This document shows, piece after piece, positions 43,033 through 51,407 of a stretch of DNA of 64,000 nucleotides. The number at the start of each line of letters is the position of its first letter. The first letter of the stretch is position 1. Source of the DNA: Cohnella xylanilytica. GTDB taxonomy: Bacteria > Bacillota > Bacilli > Paenibacillales > Paenibacillaceae. The stretch covers positions 1 to 64,000 of the forward strand of contig NZ_JACJVR010000097.1 of the NCBI RefSeq assembly GCF_014212175.1, read 5' to 3'. Under the pieces are notes generated by a model, which worked only from the letters and a program-made list of their open reading frames with translations, made no database searches and was not told the origin of the DNA. Made by a program: the position numbers and the translations under genes.

Positions 43033-43665
43033 TTAATACTGCCAAGCATTGTAACGGAACGGGGCTGCCGCGGGCCGAGCCGGCGTCTCGCCGGCGCCGC
43101 GTTCGGCATCCAGCAGCTTCTTCCTCCACTCCTCGTACCCATACTCGTCCTTCTCCACCGGAGGGGAGACCTTGCTCGCTTCCTCGAGGAAATGAACGAC
43201 GTCTTTGCCAGCGGCTTTGCCTCTCTGCGTATGCATGTCCAGCGCGTATTCGGGCACTTCCGGCTTCTTGCCGTTCTCGAAGTCGCGGATGAGGAGATTT
43301 TTTACGCAATCGCTGGAACGTTCTTTCGCGCAGCGGCATAGGTAGCGGATCGCTTGGACGAAGAACAGGGGCCGATCCCCGTCCCCGTATGGGAAGCTCT
43401 GCCTCAATTGGTTGTAGGTGTTGACCAGCATGGCCGCTTGCACATCGCCGAAGCCGATATCCTCCACGCTAATGACCTGCAATCTCCGCCAGAGCTTCTC
43501 CTCGAACTGCGGGCTGGTAATATACATTTCGTAGGCCGCCTCCAGAGCTTCCTTCTCCAACCCGCGCCGGATCGACTTCTGCAGCATGGAGATAATCTCG
43601 TCTCCCGGGATACCGTTCCTCGTCGTGATTTGGGACCATGGATCGTAGGACAAAAATTCGCTCAT
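43033..43665 (-). CDS. Stand-alone RarA/MgsA C-terminal-like domain protein
   Basis: A 210-residue protein without the AAA+ ATPase part. Residues of about 18-105 (EIISMLQKSIRRGLEKEALEAAYEMY, then VISVEDIGFGDVQAAMLVNTY and FFVQAIRYLCRCAKERSSD) resemble the C-terminal tetramerisation region of RarA/MgsA clamp-loader-like ATPases, including the SEDIG-like signature. The last 50 residues are charged and end in a short disordered tail. ATG 43665 has GGAGGAAG. Its place between the importer and the nucleoside hydrolase suggests a role linked to nucleoside use, but I cannot give a function. The family call rests on motif resemblance only. Confidence 0.6.
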   Translation of the reverse strand: MSEFLSYDPWSQITTRNGIPGDEIISMLQKSIRRGLEKEALEAAYEMYITSPQFEEKLWRRLQVISVEDIGFGDVQAAMLVNTYNQLRQSFPYGDGDRPLFFVQAIRYLCRCAKERSSDCVKNLLIRDFENGKKPEVPEYALDMHTQRGKAAGKDVVHFLEEASKVSPPVEKDEYGYEEWRKKLLDAERGAGETPARPAAAPFRYNAWQY

Positions 43666-43725
43666 CGAAGCTTCCTCCACTGGGTTCAATTAGGTTGCGC
43701 GGACTATCCGAAGATCGGCTGACGC

Positions 43726-44574
43726 CTATTTGACGGCCCCTTCGGTCAATCCTTGAATGATGTATTTCTGGAATATCATGACGACGATCAAAACCGGCAA
43801 GCAAGATAGAATGCTGGCCGGGAACAGCATCTCGTACCGGATTCGGTCTTCGCCGATAAATTCGGCGATTTGAACCGGAAGCGTGCGGGTGCCAGACTGG
43901 GTCATCACGACGGCGAACAGAAATTCGTTCCATACTCCGATAAACACGAAGATGGCGGATGCCGCCAGTCCGGACCTCGACAGAGGAACAACGATGCGGA
44001 ACAGGATCTGAAGACGGCTGCATCCGTCGATCCGCGCGGCTTCCTCGACTTCGTAAGGCAGTCCCCGGACAAACGCGGCGTACATCCAGATGACGTACGG
44101 CAGCGAGAAAGCGACGTTGGCGACGATCAAGCCTTGATAGGTGTACAGCAGTCCGGCCACCCGCATGAGCATGAACATCGGGATCAGGATGGCCATCGCC
44201 GGAAGCATCTGCGTTCCCATGATAAGCAGGTATAGCGACTTCCGACCCCGGAACTGCAATCGGGCGAACACGTACGAAGCGAAGATGCCGATCGCCAGCG
44301 AGATCAGCGTCGTAGCCGCGGATACGATAAAGCTGTTCCGCAAGGCGAGAACCACCTTCTCGTTGCGTAGCAAGTCCGCGTAATATTCCAGAGTAAATTC
44401 TTTCGGCCATACGGACGGGGGAACGGACAATAATTCCACCGGATGTTTGAAGCTCGACAGCAGCAGCCAGATGAAGGGAAACATAACGAAAATCATCAGG
44501 CAGACCGAAATCAGGCGAACAATCCCTTTCTTCATCCATTTCATCGCTCTCGCAAATCGCAGCGCTTCGTCCAT
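43726..44574 (-). CDS. ABC importer permease, MalG type (nucleoside operon)
   Basis: A 282-residue permease with about six helices (first at about 15-38) and the EAA loop EEAARIDGCSRLQ followed by FRIVVPLSRS; it ends in LTEGAVK. I chose ATG 44574, with AAAGGAAGG upstream; an in-frame start 21 codons earlier is less supported. It lies downstream of the SBP across a small hairpin and upstream of the RarA-C-like gene. Confidence 0.9.
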   Translation of the reverse strand: MDEALRFARAMKWMKKGIVRLISVCLMIFVMFPFIWLLLSSFKHPVELLSVPPSVWPKEFTLEYYADLLRNEKVVLALRNSFIVSAATTLISLAIGIFASYVFARLQFRGRKSLYLLIMGTQMLPAMAILIPMFMLMRVAGLLYTYQGLIVANVAFSLPYVIWMYAAFVRGLPYEVEEAARIDGCSRLQILFRIVVPLSRSGLAASAIFVFIGVWNEFLFAVVMTQSGTRTLPVQIAEFIGEDRIRYEMLFPASILSCLPVLIVVMIFQKYIIQGLTEGAVK

Positions 44575-44602
44575 CTGCCGCCTTCCTTTCCGGATTGCGG
44601 AG

Positions 44603-44622
44603 GCGGGAGATCGTTCTCCCGC
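44603..44622 (-). other. Intercistronic hairpin after SBP gene
   Basis: A 7-bp stem GCGGGAG/CTCCCGC with a 6-base loop, flanked by GGAG/CTCC that can extend it past a mismatch. It lies between the SBP and MalG-type genes, as in the other importers of this window. Confidence 0.55.
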
Positions 44623-44646
44623 TCCCTCGAGATTCATCCGACGGGG

Positions 44647-45963
44647 TTACTTCCCGATGATTCCCAGCACTTCCGCTTCCGCGTCCTTCAGCGCATTCTC
44701 CGGCGTCTCTCTTCCCGCCACGGCGGCGGAGACGTACTTCGAGACCGTATCGGTAATTTCCGTCGCCTTCTCATGGTGGAAGATGCCGTACGGATACTGA
44801 AGCTGCTCGGCGATCGGGGCGAAGTGCGGATTCTGCGTCTGAACCTCCGCGTCGTTAAGCGCGTCCTTGTTGACCGGGATGCGTCCGGTCGCGAGCGCCA
44901 TCTCCTTCTCCTGCTCCTTGGAGGTGACGAATCGGATGTATTCCATCGCCGCTTCCTTGTTCTTGGAGTTCGCCGGGATCGCAAGGCCTCCGGTCTCCGC
45001 GTAAGAAGCCGTCTTCAACTTGTCTCCCGGAATCAGCGCGACCGCCGCCTGGCCTACGATCTTGGACAACTTCGGGTCGTTCGCCTGACCGAACGTATGC
45101 GGCGCGTTGATGATCATCGCGGCTTTGCCTTGAGTGAAGTTATCCAGCGTGTCGTTCTGCTCGTAGACGACCGACTGCGGGTTCATCACCTTGTATTTCA
45201 AGTTCAGATCCGCCAGGAATTGCAGGGCCTTTACTCCTTCGGGAGAATTGAAGCTCGGCACGCCCTTCTCATAGTCCCAGAACTCGCCGCCCCGGGAGCG
45301 CAGGTAGACGATGAAATTCGCGTAGGCGTTCTTCTCCGTCATCACGTCGGCGAAGGGATAGGTCACGACGCCCTTCTCCTTCAACAGGAGCGCATCTTGA
45401 AGGAATTCGTCCCAGGTGGCCGGCGGCGCCACGATCCCGGCTTTGTCGAACATTTCCTTGTTGTAATAGAATTGCGTCAGCCAAATATAACGGGGAACGC
45501 CATACGTTTGGCCGTCGTACATGAGCGGTTTGAACGCATTCGCGCCAATGCCCGCTCTCATGTCGTCGGTTATTTGGCCGTCCAGCGGGGCCAGGAATCC
45601 CTTCGATGCGAACTCGGCCACCCAGTCGTCCTTCACGTGGATCACGTCGTAATCGCTGCTCCCCCCGGTGAAGGCGGTCACCATTGTATCGTGAAGCTGA
45701 CCGAACGGAACGGATACGTAATTGACTTTAATCCCCGTCTGGCCCTCGAACTCCTTGGCCTGGTCGACCCAATACTGCGGATCGTTAATGTACAGGACGG
45801 ATATGGATCGGCCGCCGCCGGCAGAAACCGAACCGCCGGACGTCCCGGAGTTACCGGGCTCCACCGGATTCGAGGAGCCGTTTCCGCATGCCGCCATGAT
45901 CAGAACCAGGATAAGGGCGATTACCGCGGCCAAACTTTTGCGCAACGCCAGATGTTCACGCAT
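44647..45963 (-). CDS. ABC importer substrate-binding lipoprotein (nucleoside operon)
   Basis: A 438-residue lipoprotein of SBP family 1. The signal peptide ends in the lipobox MAAC (cysteine at about 26), followed by a Gly/Ser/Pro linker and a domain starting RSISVLYINDPQYWVDQAKEFEGQTG. It belongs to the sugar (CUT1) class rather than to the BmpA or NupC nucleoside families, yet the operon encodes nucleoside-cleaving enzymes. The ligand may be a ribonucleoside or a ribose-containing compound. Confidence 0.9.
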   Translation of the reverse strand: MREHLALRKSLAAVIALILVLIMAACGNGSSNPVEPGNSGTSGGSVSAGGGRSISVLYINDPQYWVDQAKEFEGQTGIKVNYVSVPFGQLHDTMVTAFTGGSSDYDVIHVKDDWVAEFASKGFLAPLDGQITDDMRAGIGANAFKPLMYDGQTYGVPRYIWLTQFYYNKEMFDKAGIVAPPATWDEFLQDALLLKEKGVVTYPFADVMTEKNAYANFIVYLRSRGGEFWDYEKGVPSFNSPEGVKALQFLADLNLKYKVMNPQSVVYEQNDTLDNFTQGKAAMIINAPHTFGQANDPKLSKIVGQAAVALIPGDKLKTASYAETGGLAIPANSKNKEAAMEYIRFVTSKEQEKEMALATGRIPVNKDALNDAEVQTQNPHFAPIAEQLQYPYGIFHHEKATEITDTVSKYVSAAVAGRETPENALKDAEAEVLGIIGK

Positions 45964-45987
45964 TGTTCATCTCTCCATTCGTGGCTG

Positions 45988-46950
45988 TCAATTTTCCTTG
46001 CCCATAAATCGCAGATAAACCAAGGTAAAGACGGCTGTCAGCAGAGTAATGAAATAGCTGATCGCCGATGCGTAGCCGATATTGAAATTCCGGAACGCCT
46101 GCTCGTAAGCGAAGACGTTCAATACCATTGTGCCGTACTGAGGCCCGCCTTGGGTCAACACCCAGATAAGATCGAAGATGCGAAGCGTCCACATCGTCTC
46201 GACGACCAGGCAGACCAGGATGACCGGCCGGATTCCGGGAACGATGACGTGATAGAAGACGCCGAGCGTTCCCGCCCCGTCCGTCCTGGCGGCTTCGCAA
46301 AGATCCTTCATCGTAGACTGCATGGCTGCGAGAAGGAGCAAGGCGACGTACGGCATGCTTTTCCAAATATCGGCGAGAAGAACCACCCCCATAGCGCTGT
46401 TCGGTTCGGCCAGCCAAGCTTTATAGGTGTCAATCCAACCGAGTCGTACCAGGATCTCGTTGATAATCCCGTAGTCCCCGTTGAACATCCACTTCCACAT
46501 CAATCCGTTGACGACGTAAGACAACGCCCAGGGCAGAAGGAACAGCCGCTTGAACAAGGCGGAACCCCAAGCCCCGAAGTAAATGATCGAAGCGACTCCG
46601 AAGGAGAACAGCAGCGTCAAGATCACTTTCGCCACCGTAAAGACGACGGTCTTCGTCATCACCTTGGTAAAGTGCGGGTCCTTAAACAATTGGATATAGT
46701 TGTCGAGGCCGGCGAATGTGTAGTGAATGCTTCCCTGGACGAAGCCGACCTTCACCAAGGAGAGGAACAACGCGTAAACCATCGGAACGGCGATCAGCAA
46801 CAGCAGCAGCAGGAAGGTGGGCGCCAGATACAAATAAGCGGTAAACGAATCCGACCGATGGTCGATCCAATCGAATAGCCGCAACCCGGACCGGGGAGTC
46901 CGGACGATTCGGTCATTTGCGCCGGTCGCGCGCGTTGAGGATTTAATCAT
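45988..46950 (-). CDS. ABC importer permease, MalF type (nucleoside operon)
   Basis: A 320-residue permease with about six helices; a basic N-terminal tail precedes the first helix at about 42-64 (LYLAPTFLLLLLLIAVPMVYAL), and the EAA loop reads CEAARTDGAGTLG followed by HVIVPGIRP. Start ATG has GGAGGG. It is the first gene of the seven-gene operon that ends at 40381, about 93 bp downstream of a consensus promoter. Confidence 0.92.
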   Translation of the reverse strand: MIKSSTRATGANDRIVRTPRSGLRLFDWIDHRSDSFTAYLYLAPTFLLLLLLIAVPMVYALFLSLVKVGFVQGSIHYTFAGLDNYIQLFKDPHFTKVMTKTVVFTVAKVILTLLFSFGVASIIYFGAWGSALFKRLFLLPWALSYVVNGLMWKWMFNGDYGIINEILVRLGWIDTYKAWLAEPNSAMGVVLLADIWKSMPYVALLLLAAMQSTMKDLCEAARTDGAGTLGVFYHVIVPGIRPVILVCLVVETMWTLRIFDLIWVLTQGGPQYGTMVLNVFAYEQAFRNFNIGYASAISYFITLLTAVFTLVYLRFMGKEN

Positions 46951-46995
46951 GCTTGACGCCCTCCAGAAGGTTTATCGTTCCTGAATAAGAAAGAA

Positions 46996-47011
46996 AATCA
47001 TTTTAATGATT
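46996..47011. promoter_or_regulatory. Palindrome AATCATTTTAATGATT, candidate operator
   Basis: A perfect inverted repeat (AATCATT, TT, AATGATT) between the promoter at 47043-47071 and the first gene of the nucleoside operon, about 32 bp past the -10. A repressor bound here would block elongation. The LacI protein encoded in the operon is the obvious candidate; this is an inference. Confidence 0.5.
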
Positions 47012-47042
47012 CATTTTTACATTTCATGTTCAATTTTCTTAC

Positions 47043-47071
47043 ACTATAATTCCGCAATTAGAGCCTGTCAA
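47043..47071 (-). promoter_or_regulatory. Sigma-A promoter of the nucleoside operon
   Basis: TTGACA (47066-47071), 17 bp, TATAGT (47043-47048) on the minus strand, in an unusually AT-rich region. Beyond it, the 405-bp gap 46951-47355 holds the terminator of the next operon at 47288-47322; nothing recognisable lies in 47072-47287. Confidence 0.8.
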
Positions 47072-47287
47072 TCGATTTTAGGTCGAAATAGACACTTTTG
47101 TGAGGTTATACAAATCTATTAAGTCATTATTTTGTAAACAAACATGACAAACAACTGGGAATGCTCTTTGATTTCATGAAAAGAAATGACTTGATTATTA
47201 TGTAAATTTGATTCATCGGGAGGAATCTAAAGACTGGCGAACCCGCGGCGTCCTTCACCGAGAATGTTAGAGAACGGGGCAGAGACA

Positions 47288-47322
47288 AAAAAATAGACTG
47301 CCGCATCCATTCCGGCAGTCTT
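47288..47322 (-). terminator. Terminator after the 720-residue protein gene
   Basis: A 9-bp stem AGACTGCCG/CGGCAGTCT with a 9-base loop; on the minus strand it is followed by ATTTTTTTG. It lies 34 bp beyond the stop codon. Confidence 0.88.
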
Positions 47323-47355
47323 GCTCTTATTTTCGTCCTAGAACGCACTTCCGTC

Positions 47356-49518
47356 TCAATCCCGCGCGCCTTCGTCCCACTTCGCCAAGAACTCCGCCAG
47401 CGAGGAGGCGGCGGCGCCGCAGCCCCAGTCGAAAATGGTGAACTCGCCCAGCCCCTGTACCGACGTGCCGTCGTGATGGTTGAAGTTCTCCATGTGGAAG
47501 CCGTACTCCCGCTCCCCGAAGCCGGGATGCACCTTCTCGTAGATGGCCTTCGCCTCCGGATTCTCCGGGCAATACATCATGTAGAAAGACGCCTTCATCG
47601 CCCAGTAGGCCCGAAGTCGGTAGCGCCGATCCCCGGTCAGCCCCGCGTAATCGAGATACGTGAGCGCGAACAGGCTCTGCCGGGCGTCGTTCCATTCGTC
47701 GTCGCTGTTCATAACGCCGAAGCCGCCGAGCGTTGGTACGGGGAAAAACGGCGGCTCCCAGATTTGCTGGTACAGCGAAGCCTCCGCCAGCGTCTGCTCT
47801 CCTAAGTCGAGCCACTCCCGCTCCCCCGTCGCCATATAAAGCTCCTTGAACGCCTCCGCCGTCCAGTACATGCCGAAGTTGCATTGGTTGTACAGCCCGC
47901 TCCGCTCGTCCAACCGGCCGTACCGCTTCCCGTCCCACTCGCCGGAGCAGGACCAGTACGTCTCGAAGTCCTCCCACTTGCCGAACGGCAAAATCCGGTA
48001 CGCGACGAACCGCCCCGCTCTCTCGGCCGCCTCCAAATATCGCCCGTCGGGGATGACCTCGTGAAGCAGGCACAGCAGCATCGCGTGCATGCTGGTCTCC
48101 GGGCTCTCCGCCAAAAACGGCGACGCTTCCAGCGTGTCCGGGCGCACCCAGGCCGGGAAGCTTCCGTCCACCCGCTGAAGCCGGAGCAGCGTCTCCGCGT
48201 AATCGCGGACGAAGGGGAGGATTCTCTCGTCCGCCCGAATATCGCGATGCCACTTCAGCAGCCAATAGCAGGTCCACGATGCGTCCAGCAGGTGCACGTA
48301 ATCCTCGTGGCCCGAGGGTCGGCGCGGACCGGACATGAACCATCGGCCGGATTCCCAGCGCCCGTCCTCCCCCGCCTGGTAGTAGCCGGGGAACAGCCCG
48401 TTCGTCCGCGGGGCGCTCAAGGCGAAGTTAAGCGCCAACTCGGCCCGGGCAGACCAATCGTCCATGCCGCGGTCGCGCCCCCAACGCGCGAAGCCGTACG
48501 CCGAACGAAGCCCGCAGAACCAGGCTTGGTTCCAGAGGCTCTTCGGCTCGCGCCAGACGTTCTCGCGGCCCATGCCCGGCTTCTGCGCGGCCGTCACGAG
48601 GAAGGCGACGCCTCCGACCTTAACCCCGTCCAGCTCGAACTCCTGCCAGCAGACGTCTCCCCACCGGTCGAACGCCCAGCCGTAGGCGTGTCCGACGTAG
48701 ATCTCCCAATCGCGCGGCGACTCCCCGCCGGAGGCTGTCCCTACGGAGTTCGCCTCAAGATCGATCGCCAGCGCTGGCGCCTGCTGCGTCTCCCGCTCCA
48801 TATTCGCCCCGGCGAACAGCTCCCACAGCAGCCGCTCTACGCGGCGGAAGTCGCGCGGCCTCGCCACCTGCTCCTTGCGCCAGGAAGCCAGGTAGAACCG
48901 CAGCCGCAGCTGCCCCTCCAAGCCCAGCTCCGACTCAGACTCTGACTCCAGCCCTGACTCCAGTTCTGACTCCAGTTCTGACTCCCGCTTCGCCCCTAGC
49001 CCCAGCTCCCTCGCCCTCGGCGTCAGACGATGATACACATGCCCCGTCTCTTCATATTCGCAGGCGCCGTACCAGACTCGATGTCCCTTCAGCTCGTAGT
49101 CCATAACGTGCGGCAGCTCCGTCCCCTTCGCAAGGACGCCGACGTCCGGCACGAGCGCCGTCATCCGCTCCGCGTCCTCGAACACGATCGCCGGCGAGCG
49201 GAACGCCTTGTCGCCGACGGCCATGCCGTCCATTGGCGCCAGATGCGGCTTCCAGACGCAGCCGAGCCTCTCGTCGACGGCCATGACCAGCCGCACGCCC
49301 GCGATTCGCAGCGAGGACCCGGACGCGGAGCCCGGCTTGACGCGAACGTCGACGGAGCTCAGGCTCGCACCCCCCGCTTCCGCCGCACCTTCCCTTACCT
49401 CCACCCGCAGCTCTGCCAAGATTTCCTCGCCGCCGGCGACCTTTTCCCATTCGCCTCCGGTCTCCCGGATCCATTCCAGCTCGAATCCCGACAGCCAATC
49501 GGCCCCCGCCTTGTTCAT
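47356..49518 (-). CDS. Unassigned protein, probable alpha/alpha-barrel glycosidase
   Basis: A 720-residue protein I cannot assign to a named family. The N-terminal 320 residues are beta-rich; the rest reads like an alpha/alpha toroid: LDASWTCYWLLKWHRDI, ETLLRLQRVDGSFPAWV, SMHAMLLCLLHEVIPDGRYLEAAERAGRFV, NQCNFGMYWTAEAFKELY and FALTYLDYAGL. Such folds occur in GH88-, GH105- and GH127-like enzymes. Near residues 177-200 lies a low-complexity Glu-Ser-Glu-Leu repeat. There is no signal peptide. Its ATG overlaps the permease stop as ATGA, so it is the last gene of the importer operon and probably cleaves the imported compound. Confidence 0.65.
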   Translation of the reverse strand: MNKAGADWLSGFELEWIRETGGEWEKVAGGEEILAELRVEVREGAAEAGGASLSSVDVRVKPGSASGSSLRIAGVRLVMAVDERLGCVWKPHLAPMDGMAVGDKAFRSPAIVFEDAERMTALVPDVGVLAKGTELPHVMDYELKGHRVWYGACEYEETGHVYHRLTPRARELGLGAKRESELESELESGLESESESELGLEGQLRLRFYLASWRKEQVARPRDFRRVERLLWELFAGANMERETQQAPALAIDLEANSVGTASGGESPRDWEIYVGHAYGWAFDRWGDVCWQEFELDGVKVGGVAFLVTAAQKPGMGRENVWREPKSLWNQAWFCGLRSAYGFARWGRDRGMDDWSARAELALNFALSAPRTNGLFPGYYQAGEDGRWESGRWFMSGPRRPSGHEDYVHLLDASWTCYWLLKWHRDIRADERILPFVRDYAETLLRLQRVDGSFPAWVRPDTLEASPFLAESPETSMHAMLLCLLHEVIPDGRYLEAAERAGRFVAYRILPFGKWEDFETYWSCSGEWDGKRYGRLDERSGLYNQCNFGMYWTAEAFKELYMATGEREWLDLGEQTLAEASLYQQIWEPPFFPVPTLGGFGVMNSDDEWNDARQSLFALTYLDYAGLTGDRRYRLRAYWAMKASFYMMYCPENPEAKAIYEKVHPGFGEREYGFHMENFNHHDGTSVQGLGEFTIFDWGCGAAASSLAEFLAKWDEGARD

Positions 49519-50354
49519 CCCTTCACCCCGGACATCGTAATCCCTTGAACGTAATACCGCTGCAGCAGCAGAAAAACAGCCAAAATCGGAACCGAGCTGA
49601 TCGTCGTAGCCGCCATGATCTTGCCCCAGGAAATGTTGCGCAGCGATTGATAGGAGGAGATCGCCACCTGGATGACCTGCTTCTTCTCCTCGTTGATGAC
49701 GACGAGCGGCCAGAGGAACGAATCCCACTGGTTCAGAAACGTCATGATGCCGAGCGTGATGAGCGCGGGCACCGCCGTCGGCAGGACGATAACCCCGTAG
49801 ATGCGCGCCCAGCCGGCCCCGTCGATGCGGGCGGCGTCGAGAATGTCCCGCGGCACGTCGGCGAAAAACTGAATAAGCATAAAGATGCCGAACACCCAGA
49901 CGATCTGCGGCACGATGAGCGCTCGGTAATCGTTGATCCAGCCGAGGTCGCGCATAAGCAAATATTGCGGAACCATGATGACCTCGTACGGAATGACCAG
50001 CGAGGACAGGAACAGCGCCAGCAACCCCCGCTTGAAGCGGAACCTCAGCTTGGCGAACGCGAACGCCGCCATCGAATTGACGACGAGTCCGGCGGCCGTG
50101 ACGACGACCGCGACGAGCAGCGTGTTCAGAATGTATCTCCCGAACGGCTTCGCCGGGTCGAGGAAGATCTCCCGGTAGTTGCCGAGCGTCCAATGGACCG
50201 GCAGGAACAGCTCCTTGCTTAACGTCGTGTATCGGAAAATCTCTTCATGCGTCCGGAACGAGCTCATGACCATCCAATAGATCGGGAACAGCGACACGAC
50301 GGCCGCCGCGACCAGGACGATCCAGCGCAGCGGAACGACGACGGCCCGGTTCAT
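49515..50354 (-). CDS. Sugar ABC importer permease, MalG type
   Basis: A 279-residue permease with about six helices (first at 8-30, PLRWIVLVAAAVVSLFPIYWMV) and the EAA loop LDAARIDGAGWAR followed by VIVLPTAVP; it ends in ITMSGVKG. ATG 50354 has AGGAGG about 12 bases upstream, somewhat far but the only good candidate; the longer frame overlaps the partner gene. It is translationally coupled to the 720-residue protein. Confidence 0.92.
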   Translation of the reverse strand: MNRAVVVPLRWIVLVAAAVVSLFPIYWMVMSSFRTHEEIFRYTTLSKELFLPVHWTLGNYREIFLDPAKPFGRYILNTLLVAVVVTAAGLVVNSMAAFAFAKLRFRFKRGLLALFLSSLVIPYEVIMVPQYLLMRDLGWINDYRALIVPQIVWVFGIFMLIQFFADVPRDILDAARIDGAGWARIYGVIVLPTAVPALITLGIMTFLNQWDSFLWPLVVINEEKKQVIQVAISSYQSLRNISWGKIMAATTISSVPILAVFLLLQRYYVQGITMSGVKG

Positions 50355-50431
50355 AGTGACGACATACCTCCTTGCTTCGATAAAATGCGATCCTCCCGGA
50401 TCTTCTCGGAACTTCCGGAGCAGAAGCCGCC

Positions 50432-51325
50432 TTAATATTCGACGTCCGTCCGGAAGATTCGCAGCTGCACGACCGAGATGGCGAGCACGAGCGCGAAGAA
50501 CAGGAACGCGGCCGCGGCGGCGAACCCCATGTTCATCTGCTTGAACGCGGTCTCGTAGATGAAGTGAACGACCGTGCTCGTGGAGCCCGCCGGCCCCCCG
50601 CTCGTCGTGATGTAGATCGGAATGAAGATTTTGAGCGCGTCCATCGTCGTGATGATGACGACGAACGCCAGCGTCCGCTTGAGCAGCGGAAGCGTGACGT
50701 AGAGGAACCGCTGCGCCGGGCTCGCCCCGTCGACGTGCGCCGCCTCGTACAACGAATCCGGGATGTTGTTCAGACCCGCCAGGAAAATCACCATGACAAA
50801 CCCCATCGCCCGCCAGATGCACAGGACGATAATGCCGAGCATCGAGATGCGCGGATTGGACAGGAAGTCCACCGCGGGAAGCCCGATGCCCTTCAGCACC
50901 GCGTTCAGCATCCCGTAGTCCTTGTTGTAGATGAGACGGAAGATCGTGGACGCGATGGCGAACGACACCGCGACGGGCACGAAGTACACCGTCCGGAAGA
51001 AGCCGACGCCCCGGAACTTCTTCTGCACGAGCATCGCGAGCCCGAGCGAGATAGCCGTCTGCACCGGCAGCACGACCAGCGTGAAGTAGAACGAATGCCA
51101 GAGGCTGGCGCCGAACGTCCCGTCCGAGAACAGCTTGCGATAATTCCCCCAGCCCGCGAACGACGAGTGGGCCGCGATCAGGTTATAGTTCTGGAAGCTG
51201 ATCCAGAGAGCGTGAAGCATCGGGTAGAAAATAAACACGGCGAGCAGCACGAAAGCCGGGACAATAAACCCGAACGCCGCCCGCGATTCCTGCTTCTCGT
51301 ATAGCGAGGCACGGATCGCCCGCAC
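50432..51325 (-). CDS. Sugar ABC importer permease, MalF type
   Basis: A 297-residue permease, about six helices, EAA loop YEAAHVDGASPAQ followed by YVTLPLLKR. The start is GTG with GAGGAGGG upstream. It lies between the SBP gene, across a hairpin, and the MalG-type gene. Confidence 0.92.
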   Translation of the reverse strand: MRAIRASLYEKQESRAAFGFIVPAFVLLAVFIFYPMLHALWISFQNYNLIAAHSSFAGWGNYRKLFSDGTFGASLWHSFYFTLVVLPVQTAISLGLAMLVQKKFRGVGFFRTVYFVPVAVSFAIASTIFRLIYNKDYGMLNAVLKGIGLPAVDFLSNPRISMLGIIVLCIWRAMGFVMVIFLAGLNNIPDSLYEAAHVDGASPAQRFLYVTLPLLKRTLAFVVIITTMDALKIFIPIYITTSGGPAGSTSTVVHFIYETAFKQMNMGFAAAAAFLFFALVLAISVVQLRIFRTDVEY

Positions 51326-51361
51326 AAGATTCCCTCCTCGGAACCGGATTCGGAGACGGGA

Positions 51362-51397
51362 AAGGGGAGCAGAGTACGAGCTTCCCCTGCTCCCCTT
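51362..51397 (-). other. Intercistronic hairpin after SBP gene
   Basis: GGGGAGCAG (51364-51372) pairs with CTGCTCCCC (51387-51395), extended by AA/TT, with a 14-base loop. It lies between the SBP and MalF-type genes, the same position as hairpins in three other importers here. Confidence 0.65.
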
Positions 51398-51407
51398 CCG
51401 ATTCCCG

